From Calliopum simillimum (lineage: Eukaryota; Arthropoda; Insecta; Diptera; Lauxaniidae), in NCBI GenBank assembly GCA_951812925.1, contig OX638372.1, positions 43,150,245 to 43,214,244 of the forward strand: a DNA stretch of 64,000 nt, written 5' to 3'. Of this stretch, positions 10,086-21,010 are shown one piece after another. The notes below the pieces were generated by a model, which was not told where the DNA came from, ran no database searches, and worked only from the letters and a program-made list of their open reading frames with translations. Numbering within the stretch: the first letter of the stretch is position 1; every line of letters begins with the position of its first letter. The position numbers and the translations under genes are program-made.

Positions 10086-10650
10086 GTTTAAAAAACCTTC
10101 AGTGATTTTTTTAAACAAAACTATTCCGCTCCTAGCTTAATTTTAAAAATTCTTATTTCGAGTTTTGAAGTATTGTTTTTTGAACTCAAATCAAAAAATT
10201 GTTATGACAAATGTACCACCGGATTAAAAGAAATTTGATGGAAAGCCCAAAAAAATTTTAAAAAGATATGTTAATTGGACTTTTTTCGTACAAAAATGGC
10301 CGATAAAATCAAAAAATTGCAAAAAAAATTAAAATTTCAACTATAAAGACCCAAAACTTTTCAGAATTCTTTTAAACACAACAAGCCAATTTAACCATTA
10401 GAAAGCTCATACAATTGGTAAAAAGTTTTTTCTAAAAATGTAGGATGAAACAAGAACTTTTTTTTGTAAATATGTCCGAAAATTAGGTTTCCCCTATAGC
10501 TCTACACAGGCGTACATTTTAGACCCTCATCACTTACAATTTTTTGTTAGTCTAGGGCCTGCACTTAATCCAGAACTCCCAGAAGCATCGTAACCTTAAC
10601 ATTTCAGCCTGTATAAATACGTGAACGACTTGCTTTACCTCTCCTTTACC
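9733..10650. other. gene-free region with homopolymer runs and a diverged repeat
   Basis: Contains a T run at about 10059-10085. The segment about 9880-10000 (TTTTTGACTTTGACAGCC..., then GTTAAATT) resembles 19840-19940 (TTTTTGACTTTGGCGGCC...) and is probably a shared old repeat. No protein is supported. Confidence 0.5.
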
Positions 10651-10659
10651 AGTTAACTA

Positions 10660-10960
10660 ATAAAAAAAGCTGTAGAATGGTATAGAAAAATATTTTCCTC
10701 ATAAATATGTTGCCATTAAGGCATCTAAAAACAGAATCAAAATTTTCCATACAAATACAACTGCAACAGCACCCACAGTGATATGCTGTGTTGTTTAGAA
10801 AGTGTTTAAGACAATGGAATGAGAGAGAGTCTTTATTGCTTACTTGCAAAAGCCTATCCCACCTCACTCTGTCTATGTCCTGCATCGATATCATCAATGT
10901 TTTTCGATACTTCTGGACTTTTTTTTCGATACTTTTAGCCTGCAATATTTTCACCATGCC
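10660..10960. repeat. diverged dispersed repeat, related to 12475-12760
   Basis: Shared blocks in the same order at both sites are: GTTGCCATTAAGGCAT, then ATCAAA.TTTCCATA, then CAGCACCCACAGTG.TATGCT, then AGTGAGAGA-like sequence, then TTTTTCGATACTT. This copy has only two CGATACTT units, whereas the other expands them into a 39-bp array. The 103-codon minus-strand ORF is not credible. Confidence 0.65.
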
Positions 10961-11004
10961 TGCGCCTAATCTTCCGATAGGTTAATATCCAGCATTTTTA
11001 TACA

Positions 11005-11175
11005 GAAATAACCATAGCGAGATATTTAAAGAAAAAAAAAACTTTCTCAACCTTTGACCTTGAATAACTTTTTATACGCACACAATTTCGTAATGAACTT
11101 TTCACATATTATTTTCCTTACATTAATGAAGATTATTCCGGTGAAAAAAGTGCACTTGGACTTATTTCCTAGGCT
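11005..11175. repeat. solitary end of an AGCCCAGG-type fold-back element
   Basis: The segment reads CAACCTTTGACCTTGAATAACTTTTTATACGCACACAATT... and ends TTATTTCCTAGGCT. This matches the right ends of the complete fold-backs at 45966-47534 (GACCTTTGACCTTGAATAAC) and 56228-58147 (TTTTTATACGCACAATGG, ending TTATTTTCCTGGGCT). No left arm is present, so it is a truncated copy. Confidence 0.6.
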
Positions 11176-11179
11176 AAAA

Positions 11180-12430
11180 AAAAAATCTAAAATAGTTAAG
11201 TGGATTAATTTCTAATTTCCGGAAGGATTTTTTCGTAAAAATTTCTCCAAATTATCTAAGCTCTATGATTTTTACAGAGTTCAGTCGGTAAAAAACATTT
11301 GACCCATCTTAATATACTTACATACAAATAATTTTCCTGCGGATAGACTTGGCAATTTCTCTCACTTTTTTTTGCATACGTCATCGAGCATTACGCAAAT
11401 TCACAGCAGCAATGCTAAATAAATAAAGGATTTCCTTCCGTCACCATCATCGGTGAAGCGAAGAAAACCGCAACAAGGAGTAAAAATTTGCATCATTTGT
11501 GCTTGTCGTTGTGCTGATGTGAGTTTGTGTGCGTAAAAAAAAGCAAAAGAGGAGGCAGTAATAGGAAATCATACAAAATCTGTACAATACATGAACATAA
11601 GTATGTTAGATGTGCATGAATCTTACAGTCAGTACTTGAATCAATATATCCATATTAATATCTTTATCCTTGCTTTTTATAACACTTGAGGGAATTTCAA
11701 TTTAATTGAATTCCAAGAAGAATTTCCAAGTAGTTTTAATTTCACTGTACTGTTGGCTTATGATTTCTTTTTCTTTTTCTTGGCAGGATATGCGAGAAGA
11801 GTACAGTAATTAATTTTATCATTTTGTTCAAATTTTGTTTTAATCATTTCCTTTTCAAGGACGTCAAGCAAACTAACTAAGTGCATATGACAAAAATCTA
11901 TTTACGTTCTCATTTTAAATTTTTATTACTCTAAATTTATTTGTCAAGTAGGAATTACGCTTGGTTGTCAAGTATTTTCAGTGTACTTCAAATTGCTAAC
12001 ACTTGAGCAAATTGCTTCAACAAGGAACAACCAAGCAAGAGTCTTGTCACTGTTGAATAATTCGAGTGTTTAATTTCATTATGAAATATTTTCATAACAG
12101 AACATGCGTGCGGAAAACTGTACTGGAAAAATACTTGAGAAAACACAATAGAAAATGACAACGCGCAGATTTCGAAAAAGAAAAAGTTTTTAGAATACAT
12201 GTGTCACAACGTATGACTATCAAGTTTTTGAGTAATTATTGCAAGTGACAGGTTACAAAAATAAATAGCAATAAATGCAAGAGGACGTGATTTTATAAGC
12301 AGCTTTTAGAAGGTTGTATAACTAAGTATCAGCACAAACAATACTATTTTAGCTGTAAAATACTTACATAAAGTATTCTTTACACTGAAATTAATTAATA
12401 TAATAACCTATATATAAATACATGAACAGT
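11180..12430. other. gene-free AT-rich region
   Basis: No ORF above 75 codons is convincing and I see no terminal repeats or tandem units. Poly-purine and poly-T stretches are common. Confidence 0.5.
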
Positions 12431-12474
12431 TTTTTTTGCCCCCGATTTACAGGCTAACCATTTAACCGATTTTC

Positions 12475-12719
12475 GATATTTTTGTTACTATGGTGTAAAA
12501 TGCACAAAACCAAAAATTATCCTCATAAGTTGCCATTAAGGCATTTAACAACAGGATCAAAGTTTCCCATATAATTACAACAACAACAGCACCCACAGTG
12601 TTATGCTGTGTTGTTAAGAAAGTGAAAGAGACAGTGGAGTGAGAGAAATTTTTTTGTTGTTGTTTTTCTCTTCCTTGCACAGGACCTATTCCATTGCACT
12701 CTGTTGACGTTCTGCACCG
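12475..12719. repeat. diverged dispersed repeat, second copy
   Basis: Related to 10660-10960 through GTTGCCATTAAGGCATTTAA, CAACAGCACCCACAGTGTTA and GTGAGAGAAATT. It leads directly into the 39-bp tandem array, which suggests that the array grew from the CGATACTT tail of this repeat. Confidence 0.6.
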
Positions 12720-13035
12720 ATATTTAAGATGTTTTTCGCTACTTTTGGACTTTTATCGATATTTTGGATGTTTCTCGATACTTTTGCAAATTTACCGATA
12801 TTTTGGATGTTTCTCGATGCTTTTGCAAATTTACCGATATTTTGGATGTTTTTCGATACTTTTGAATTTTTACCGATATATGTATATAACGATGTTTTTG
12901 AAACTTTTGAGCTCTTTTCAATATTTTGGATATTTTTCGATACTTTTAGACTTTTATCGACATGTTACATGTTTTTCGATACTTTTTAGCTCTTACCGAT
13001 ATTTGGGAAGTTTTTCGATATTTTTCGGCACAAGC
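12720..13035. repeat. 39-bp minisatellite, about 8 units
   Basis: The unit is roughly ATATTTTGGATG, TTTCTCGATACTTTTG, CAAATTTACCG (39 bp). The middle units (about 12760-12880) are almost identical; outer units are diverged. Because 39 is a multiple of three, the array stays open in two frames and yields hydrophobic ORFs with a 13-residue period (IFWMFLDTFANLP). These I regard as artefacts. One unit contains TATCGATA. Confidence 0.85.
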
Positions 13036-13039
13036 ACCT

Positions 13040-14305
13040 CACCAATTTTTATGTTATTCGGTTTGAAGATACACTGCGCTTTCTGCATCCAAAAAGTTTA
13101 CTAATAATACCCAATGCTCTGGCTTTCTTTTTTACTAAACGGTACTCGAAAAAAGTGTATCTATCTTTAAGTAAAATTCCAAAATTTTGCCACCGGCGAT
13201 GCTAGTATATAATAATAATTAATATAAAATAATAATTGATTTTTTAATTGAACTTTTAGTCATATATTTGCAAAGATCGACTTACATATAAATCTATCAA
13301 TGCATTTTTCTAACACATAATTATGACAAATCAAGGAACGGATTAAAAACACGGCTATAGTGACATATGTTTCGTCTTTCGCCACAAAGACTCATCAGAC
13401 TATTTTTGTTGTAATTATAATTATATTTATTTTACTAAATTAATTATAATTGAAAAATTGCAAGTTTGAAAACTTTTTGCGTTTTTGGTCTGGGCGGGAG
13501 TCGAACCAAGGATCTCCAGGTTGGTAGCAGAATTTTCAATATAAAATGTCATTAAATAACACACTTAAAAATTCATAAAATAATAATAAAATTATTATCG
13601 GTAATGACAGAAGACATTGAACGAACCGATCAGTATCAAGATAGTTCAAAAGCCAAAAAATTCCAAAAAGTATCCAAGATCATCGAGTAGGATCGAAGAG
13701 CTTTTGAGAAAAATATAAAAGAATCGCAGTGTATTGAAAACTATAAAAAAAAAAAATTAAAACTATCAAGATGTTCCAAGTACGTTAGATATGACACAGA
13801 TTACTTCAGATCTTATTAACGATTATGGCATTACTAACATTACTGTGCCAAATATAATTAAACTTTAAAACTTTAAGATATTCGTTCTCCACAAAATGTC
13901 GTCGAATTATCTTGTTACATTTTCCATAAAAATTATCTACACAGTCAGATGGACAAAATGAACACCCTGGATGTAGGATGTAAAATTTGTACATGTAGAC
14001 CTGTTTGATTTAGTATGAAGCAAAAAAAATTAACCCGAAGCTAACTAAAAATTTGAAGAGGACTATTAAAAACGATATCTGCATCATTTTTTTTTTTTTT
14101 TTTCCATTCCGAGAAAAACTACTTTTTGAATCTACTGAAGGCCCATTTTGGCTAAAAAAAACTATATTTTTTGGTCTAACTTTTTTTTCATTACAAAATG
14201 GATAGATACCCAAGGGTGCTTTAGAAACAAAGACTATGTTCTTACAACAATTTTGTCGTTTAAAAATTATAAAATTTGTATGGGGGTATAGATAATATCT
14301 GCGGC
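13040..14305. other. gene-free region with a tRNA-like fragment
   Basis: At about 13485-13535 the minus strand reads CTTGGTTCGACTCCCGCCC, a tRNA T-arm/B-box-like motif preceded by a weak A-box-like stretch. No full cloverleaf can be drawn. The rest is AT-rich and unassigned. Confidence 0.4.
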
Positions 14306-14309
14306 CAAA

Positions 14310-14762
14310 AATCGTTTTTTACGTTTTTCAATTACGCGGTCGAAAAAACGATTTTTAAATTAAAAGCAAGGCATCTAACGAAAAAGGTGCATCAGGCAAA
14401 AAATATGAGAATTTTTTCAGAATTATTTGAGGTATTTTATAATTTTTCAAAAATTTATCAAATTGAGAGTTTTCAGCTGTTGAACACACGTTTGTCAGCA
14501 AAATGGAAGGTTTACTCAAAACCAAAGCATCTACGAAAAATTTTAATATGATGTAAAATGCTTAGAACCATTAAAGGATATGTGTGAATTTTTTCAGAAT
14601 TAAGTTTCAAAAAATTCTAAAATATCTCAAAAAAAAATTCTGAAAAAATTCAAACGTATTTTTTGGACAATTCCAAGCATTTTTGTACATTTTTTTCTTG
14701 AAATGTCTTACTTTTGAGTACAAAGAATCGTTTTTTCGACCGCGAAATTGAAAAACTTAAAA
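14310..14762. mobile_element. imperfect fold-back element
   Basis: Left arm: TTTTTCAATTACGCGGTCGA then AAAAACGATTTTT. Right arm: AATCGTTTTTTCGACCGCGA then AATTGAAAAAC. The inner arms (AGAATTTTTTCAGAATT and CTGAAAAAATTC) also mirror each other. The core includes AAAATGCTTAGAA, also present near 21560, so relatives may exist. No target duplication was identified. Confidence 0.55.
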
Positions 14763-14769
14763 AAAAATT

Positions 14770-15895
14770 AGCTGTTGTTGGAACCAAGGCTTTACTGGCT
14801 GCCTGGCTATTAAATATATGACAAATTTTGGTTTTAATAATTTGCAATGCCTTTTAGACAGCTAGAATTACTGCATCAAATACACTGCAGTAGCGGAGTA
14901 AAGCATAAGACTCTCTGCTATTCAAGTATTTAGAAAATACTCCACCACCTGCACCAGAATCTATTTTTCTTTGGAATTCATAATCGTTGTCCAACCATTT
15001 TTTAATGTATTTCCACTTAGAAACATTAAAATCGTTTTTATGTAATCAGTCCCACTATCCAAATCACCAGGAATTGCGCAAAAATACTACCATCGCCATA
15101 AGGCTTAGACCTTTAGAAATCAGATTACTTCAACCTGATAGCACTCTTTGCTGCAACTCTTTTAGCGTAAATATCAAGACGCTCTAAGTAAAGCAAAACG
15201 TCGAGAGCGGCAAAATGCGCAGTATTTACAGCTCTTACACCTGTCATGCTCTGAGTTTTTGATAAGATTGCCAAAAAGCTTTGCTTGCTTAAGGCTTCCC
15301 ACCAGACAAGAATTCCATAACTCAGAATCGGTTTAATCATAGCTTTATACATTCACAAAACTACTTTTGGCTTAATACGAAAAGATTTGTTAAACATCCG
15401 CCTGCATATGTTTAAAAACACAACATGGTTTCCATGACCTTTCAAGCAAGTTTTCTACCAAAGACTACACCCAGATACTTAACACTTTCTTCAGGAAGCA
15501 AACGAACGTCGTTAAGGATTGGAGGTCGAAAGCTCTGTATTTTGTACTTATTTGTGTACTTATTTGTGAAATCGACAAGATCCATTTTCTGAACATTAAT
15601 GCTAAACCAGCACTTTGTGGTTCAAAGTTTTATATATATAAGGGCTAGAGACATGATGTCACTCAAATTAAATAAATTGCGACCCGACGTAAGCCAAAGA
15701 GTATCACCAGCATATGCAACCACTTTGACACTCTTGCTGTATCTCTGTCGATTTTTGATTCGAAGTAAAGCATCCACGATAAGAACCCAAAGTAGTGGGG
15801 ATATAACACCGCTCTATGGTGTACTCATTAAGAAAAAAACCTCCTAATTCAGACGAAATTATTCTGTTTAGTGGCATTTTTTTTAACACATTTTT
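14770..15895 (-). pseudogene. non-LTR retrotransposon fragment (RT C-terminal part plus RNase H), decayed
   Basis: Read on the minus strand from 15890, the sequence gives fragments of a reverse transcriptase with several frameshifts and stops. An open block at 15352-15125 contains MYKAMIKPILSYGILVWWEAL and then AKRVAAKSAIRLK, characteristic of the region after the RT palm in I/R1/LOA-like elements. Further along (about 14985-14775) comes an RNase H remnant: GAGGGVFS, then YCSVFDAVILAV, then HIFNSQAASKALV. The first residues of the catalytic set are not preserved. The relative order RT then RNase H matches these clades. It is not related to the RTE copies, which lack RNase H. Confidence 0.75.
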
Positions 15896-15899
15896 CCGT

Positions 15900-17831
15900 A
15901 CCGTGCCGTAACAGTGGGACTATGAAAACTATTGTTGAAGACTCTTTCTTTATCAATAAAAGTACCAATAGTGAAGTCATTATAAAAGAAAGATTTTTCA
16001 AGGAATAAGTACCTACCTTCCTATGATTTCACAATTAGTGGGATGTTAAATTAAGGCTTTTTTGTGAAATCGCCCAGGTAACAAAAAAAAATTATTTTAA
16101 AAAGTCTCAAAAATGAACTAAGCAATAATCACCTTAAAGAAAAAATTTAAAATATGTAATCTAATAAAACATGCAAAATAAAAATATTTAAATTGTGTCG
16201 TAGGCGCAACTTTTTAAACGCATTGAATTTAAATTAAATGTTACTCATACGCCCCAAAATACCAAAGTCGTGCAACAAATTTAAATTAATGACATGTCAT
16301 TGATAACAGCCAAAGTAGTATAAAAAATTATACTTTAATAAATGATGAGCGTAAAAAACAGCAATGTCAAATTGAAACTAAATATAGAAAAAGAAAAAAA
16401 TTTACGATTCTATACATAGTTGCCCAAAGTACAGTAAATGCTCGCGCATGCTAAACAAAATGAAACAAATGACGAAATTTTTTTGTTTTTTTTTTACTTT
16501 TCGAACAGCCACTAAGTGAAAACATTTCTCTTAGTGTGAAATCATTAGCGGATCTACTTGAATTAACGAGCTCTTTGCAATTTATTCACTCAATGTACTC
16601 ATATTGACATGCAAAATTAAATTGCATTATTACGAAAGAAATGCCAGAATTATGAATTTCCATTTTTTCCACATCAACGAGATTTTACGCTAGAAATCGA
16701 TGCAGAAATTGAAAGACAAGATAAAATTCAACCTTGAAGCAAGTGCTTTACGGCTCTTTGACATTGAAAACTTGACAATTGCGTTACCAATGATAGTCAG
16801 CAATAAATGAATTCTAAGTTATCTGTCTGCCTGCCTGACTTATATGTATATTTGTTAAGGTGGCTTAAATTTTTAACTATAAATGTAAGATATTTTTGTA
16901 AATATGTTTATTTATGTTTGAAATTTAGTGTTAATTATTTTGATTTTTTACTACTCGAGTGGACTAAAATTTATGACACTCATTTATCTCCGTGTGTACA
17001 GATTATTGCCTAAAAATTTGTTGCTCATACGTCATGTTGTCCCAAATATTCACATTATATTTTCCACTTTGAATTCATTAATTACAGTAGTTTTGTAAAT
17101 TCTTTCACATTCTTGATTCGATATTTTTATTAATTTTCATAATTTTCTTATGAATTTCATGCCACCCTAATGTACATCCTTGCATAAATTTCCGTTTAAT
17201 AATGTCTGTGTGAGTGTAGCTGTTGACGCTCCGGTTGCTGTTGTTATTTATTTGATTTTCATTCTTTTGTCGTTGGTTGTTTTTTTTTTTGTTTTTGTGT
17301 TGTTTTTTTCATGAATTTATTACAATATTTCATAAGGAAAACCGCCATATTTTGACGCGCCGGAAATGTTTATTTTCTCTCATTTTCTCTGTCTCCCTCT
17401 CACCACCTTCTTTTGTGATGTTTATCACAGTTGATAAATTCAGTTTCATGATTGTCACACTCAAATTGCGGTTATTGTTCGTAAGTGTGACATAATGTAA
17501 ATGCTGTGATTTTTTATTTTTTGTTTTATTTTCCAGAACACTCAATTTATTCGGCGGCGCTTAAGGGGAACTTGAAAATTATGTCATTTTATGAAGTACA
17601 TATGCGTGTGATTGATTTTAAATGGGGCTCTGCCTATTTGAAATTTTGTTACTCTTATTAACTAATGGAATGGTTGGAATCCTTAAATAGTAGAAACATA
17701 AAGATGTGTTTTATGATTAATAACTCATCGTGCAGAACATTATTTATGTAGAATGAAATTATCCTGCTGAAAAGAAAGCGTTCTGTCACATAGTGGATGG
17801 GTTTGTATGGAACTGCTGTCAAAAATAGTTA
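15900..17831. other. gene-free region
   Basis: Nothing coding. 16807-17013 is an ORF of 68 codons with no recognisable content. This is one of the few long stretches of the window without an obvious repeat, and may be unique flanking DNA. Confidence 0.5.
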
Positions 17832-17833
17832 TA

Positions 17834-19132
17834 AGGAGTGAGATCGAAAAAATCTTTGCACACGTTTTACCTAATAATTTTTTTTGGGTGTAAAATTTAA
17901 AAATTTCTTTGATCTAGTTATCTTTGAAAAATATGTCAGTTATTATTTTTAATGACAAACATGTTGATTTGTTGTGAGTTTGATCAAAATAAGTGAAGAG
18001 AAAGAAGTACGTCTTAAAATTATTAAAAATTTTCAAAAAAATCCAAATTGGTCTTACAAAAAATTGGCCAAAGAATTGAAGGTCTGCCGTCAAACTGTTT
18101 CCAATGTTATTAAACAGTTTCAGGAAAATTTGACTATCGATAGAAAACCTGGTTCGGAAAGAAAACAAGGACCACATGATATTGAGAAAGCCAAGAAAAT
18201 TGAGAGCATATTGAAAAGATCTCCAAACACGTCTGCTAGAAAAGCTGCCCAGTTAGCCTAGTGCTCTGACTTTTTGGTGCAAAAAGTTAAAGCCAATGCA
18301 GGTTTGAAAACATACAAAGTCCAAAAAGTTCAAGACAGGAATGCTGCAAAAAATTTAGATGCCAAAAGTAGGGCTCGGAAATTAAAATCGAATCTTATAC
18401 AAAAAAAATATTCATGTTGTATAATGGACGACGAAACGTATGTGCTGGCAGATTTTACGCATCTTCCAGGTCAAAATTTTTATGTTGCTGATGCTCGAGG
18501 AAATGTCGAAGAACAATTTAGAATCCAAAAGCAGACAAAATTTCCTAAAAAATTCCTGGTATGGCATGCTATATGCAGTTGCGGCAAAAGAAGCAAGTCA
18601 TTTGTTATAGTGGGCTCTATAAATACCGAAATATACATCAAAAAATGTTTGGAAAAAAGACTTCTTCCTTTCATAAGAAAGCACAACGTATCCACATATT
18701 TTTGGCTTGATTTGGCATCATGTCACTAAGGCAAGAAAGCTGTGGAGTGGTACCAAAGTAATAACATAGCTTTTGTACCAAGAGAGGCCAATCCTCCAAA
18801 TTGTCCGGAGCTAAGACCAGTGGAGAGGTATTGGGCTCTTGTGAAAAGAAACTTAAAGAGCACAAAAAAGGTGTCCCAAAATATCGAAGATTTTAAAAGG
18901 AGATGGGCAAACTGTTCCAAAAAGGTGTCTCAAACAACTATCAAATCTCTAATGGAAGGCTTACCAAAAAAGGTCCACGAGTTCATAAATAGTGATTGGA
19001 ACTATAAAAGTTATATTTTTCTGTAATTTGTAAAATATTATCAATTACATTAAAAAAAATCAGAACTCTAAAATCAACCGTTTAAAAATTATTGAATATT
19101 ATATATGTTAAGATTTTTTCGATCTCACTCCT
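17834..19132 (+). mobile_element. Tc1-like transposon (DD37E spacing), structurally complete
   Basis: Perfect 23-bp terminal inverted repeats start AGGAGTGAGATCGAAAAA (17834-17856 and 19110-19132), with the TA target duplicated at 17832-17833 and 19133-19134. The 1299-bp length and single transposase gene are normal for a Tc1/mariner element. The catalytic spacing of 37 residues to a glutamate matches the ITmD37E type first described in mosquitoes. The transposase is dead through two stops, but the ends could still be recognised if an active relative exists. Confidence 0.92.
17974..19026 (+). pseudogene. Tc1-like transposase (DD37E), two in-frame stops
   Basis: One reading frame runs the whole length but is interrupted by TAG at 18259-18261 and TAA at 18727-18729. 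There is no ATG at the expected start, which opens after a TGA, so the initiation codon may also be lost. Residues 1-60 form a helix-turn-helix (SYKKLAKELKVCRQTVSNVI). A second DNA-binding part follows around QGPHDIEKAKKIESILKR. Catalytic residues remain: Asp in CIMDDETYV, Asp in FWLDLASCH, and Glu in PELRPVERYW, 37 residues later. The protein would cut and paste the flanking inverted repeats. Confidence 0.88.
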
Positions 19133-19191
19133 TAATAGAGCTAGGCTCTAGAAATTTGATACAGATATTTTATAGATTAAAACATTAATAA

Positions 19192-19738
19192 CACAGGCCC
19201 ACAAAAAAAAAAAAGTACCATGCGCGAAAGATCAGACCACCTGAACTTTATGTTTTCGGGGTCGCTGAATCCGAATATGGTGCCAGAATAGCGAAGTTGG
19301 TTCGCATTTTTTCAGAAATCAACAATAATGCTGAAAATTACTGATTTTTGCTGGTTTCTGAAAAAACGCGAACCAACTTCGCTCTTCTGGCACCATATTC
19401 GGATTCAGCGACCCCGAAAACATAAAGTTCAGGTGGTCTGATCTTTCGCACATAGTACTTTTTTTTTTCTGCCCTGTGCACAGACTACAAAAAAAAAATT
19501 CCCTGCGCGAACGATCAGACCACCTGAACTTTATGTTTTCGGGGTCGCTGAGTCCGAATATGCTGTCAGAATAGCGGAGTTGGATCGAGTTTTTTCAGAA
19601 ATCAGAAATTGCTGATTTCTGAAAAAACCCGAACCAACTTCGCTATTCTGGCACCATATTCGGATTCAGCGACCCCGAAAACATAAAGTTCAGGTGGTCT
19701 GATCTTTCGCGCATGGAATTTTTTTTTGTGGGCCTGTG
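19192..19738. mobile_element. tandem pair of CACAGG-type fold-back elements
   Basis: Two hairpins abut: 19192-19478 and 19479-19738. Each has long arms containing GATCAGACCACCTGAACTTT, then ATGTTTTCGGGGTCGCTGA, and a loop of only about 10-40 bp. The outer ends are CACAGGCCCACAAAAAAAAA and ...TTTTGTGGGCCTGTG, flanked by TAA on both sides (19189-19191 and 19739-19741). The junction reads GCCCTGTGCACAGACT, i.e. one right end fused to one left end. A third related copy starts at 63728. All are non-coding. Confidence 0.85.
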
Positions 19739-19819
19739 TAATCTTTAAATATGACCAAAATCCACCGATGACACATACCTCCCATACAAAGTTATGTTAA
19801 GGATTTCGCAAAGTTCTAG

Positions 19820-20062
19820 TTGATATTTTCGATTCTCTCTTATTTTTTGACTTTGGCGGCCACTTTGGTTTTAAAAGGGCTTAGTAATATAGTGTATCTT
19901 TTTATAATTTTTTTTGGAATACTCGTTAAATTTCATTTAGGTAATTTGATAGTTCATTTGTTATATCAAATTCCTACCCTATATTCACTTTGTGCTACCT
20001 TTTGTAACGCGAAGAAGGAGGAGTGGCATGTATGGAAAAGTATATGGGACGTTTCACGTTAA
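19820..20062. repeat. diverged repeat plus fragment of dispersed repeat family A
   Basis: 19840-19940 resembles 9880-10000. 19975-20045 (CTATATTCACTTTGTGCTAC, GTAACGCGAAGAAGGAGGAG, TGGCATGTATGGAAAAGTAT) is a fragment of the start of family A, whose full copy is at 53325-54433. The 80-codon ORF here is accidental. Confidence 0.55.
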
Positions 20063-20069
20063 CCGCATC

Positions 20070-21010
20070 ACTTGCATACCCAAAATTCGGATTATTGGAT
20101 CTTTACGTTTGAGATATCAAAATGTTTGTCTGATAAAGAGCTTTCAAAAAATTACTGGCGAAATTTAAAATTCAAAATGGCGGCCGGAAGGTGGAAAAAA
20201 TCAAGTGTAAGGCAAAAAAGGCTTCCAGAAAAAAAAGCAATATATTGGGTCTTGTTTTGGATCAAATCGAACCTGAATGATACCATTTAATAGCTAGTAT
20301 AATTGGATGACAGAATCCAACATAGCTGTTCAGTCAAAAACTCAATATGGTGGACTTTTTTAAAAATTTAATACTAATTTGTACCAAATTTCTTAAATGG
20401 GGGTTCGTTAGAGACGAATCCGGAGTCGAATTTACAAAATTCACGATGGCGGATCCAAGATGGCGGACAAAATTTTCAAAAACTAATCGATTTTACTGAA
20501 ATTTTATATATACAGGTTTCTTGAGTCGTTGATCAGAAATCCGGATTCGGGCTTACAAAATTCAAGATAGCTAATCCAATATGGCATACAAAATTTTCGA
20601 AAACCAACCGATTTTCCTGAAACTCGATATGTGGGAATTTTTGGAGCTGCTGATTGTGAATACGAGATCAAATTTGCAAAATTTATGATTAGTACTACAA
20701 AACCAAATTTTAGAAAAATCAGTTAATTTTTGATAATTTTTCGCCATCTTGAATTTTGTAAACTTAACCCCGGATTCGTAATCGGCCGCTCGGTTGGTTT
20801 TCGAAAATTTTGTCCGCCGTCTTTGATTTGCCATCTTTAATTTTGTAAATCTGACCCCCAGAAACCCCCAAATAACCTATATATTCAAAAATTTCAGAAA
20901 AATTAGTTGATTGTTGAATATTCTGTCCACCATCATTGATCCACCATCTCGAATTTTGTAAATACGACTCCGAAATCGTAATCAACGACTCAAAAGACCT
21001 GTATATGAAG
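20070..21010. mobile_element. fold-back element with internal repeats
   Basis: Left part: repeated blocks of GGATCCAAGATGGCGGACAA, AAAATTTTCRAAAACYAA, ACAGGTTTCTTGAGTCGTTG. Right part is the inverse: GACAAAATTTTCGAAAACC reversed as GGTTTTCGAAAATTTTGTCC, and CAACGACTCAAAAGACCTGT. The axis is near 20680. Within each arm a unit of about 130 bp recurs. Non-coding; no target duplication identified. Confidence 0.65.

Noticed and set aside
12694..13104. 136-codon ORF rich in F, Y and L with a 13-residue period
   Set aside because: It is produced by translating the 39-bp minisatellite; no signal sequence or family resemblance justifies a gene.
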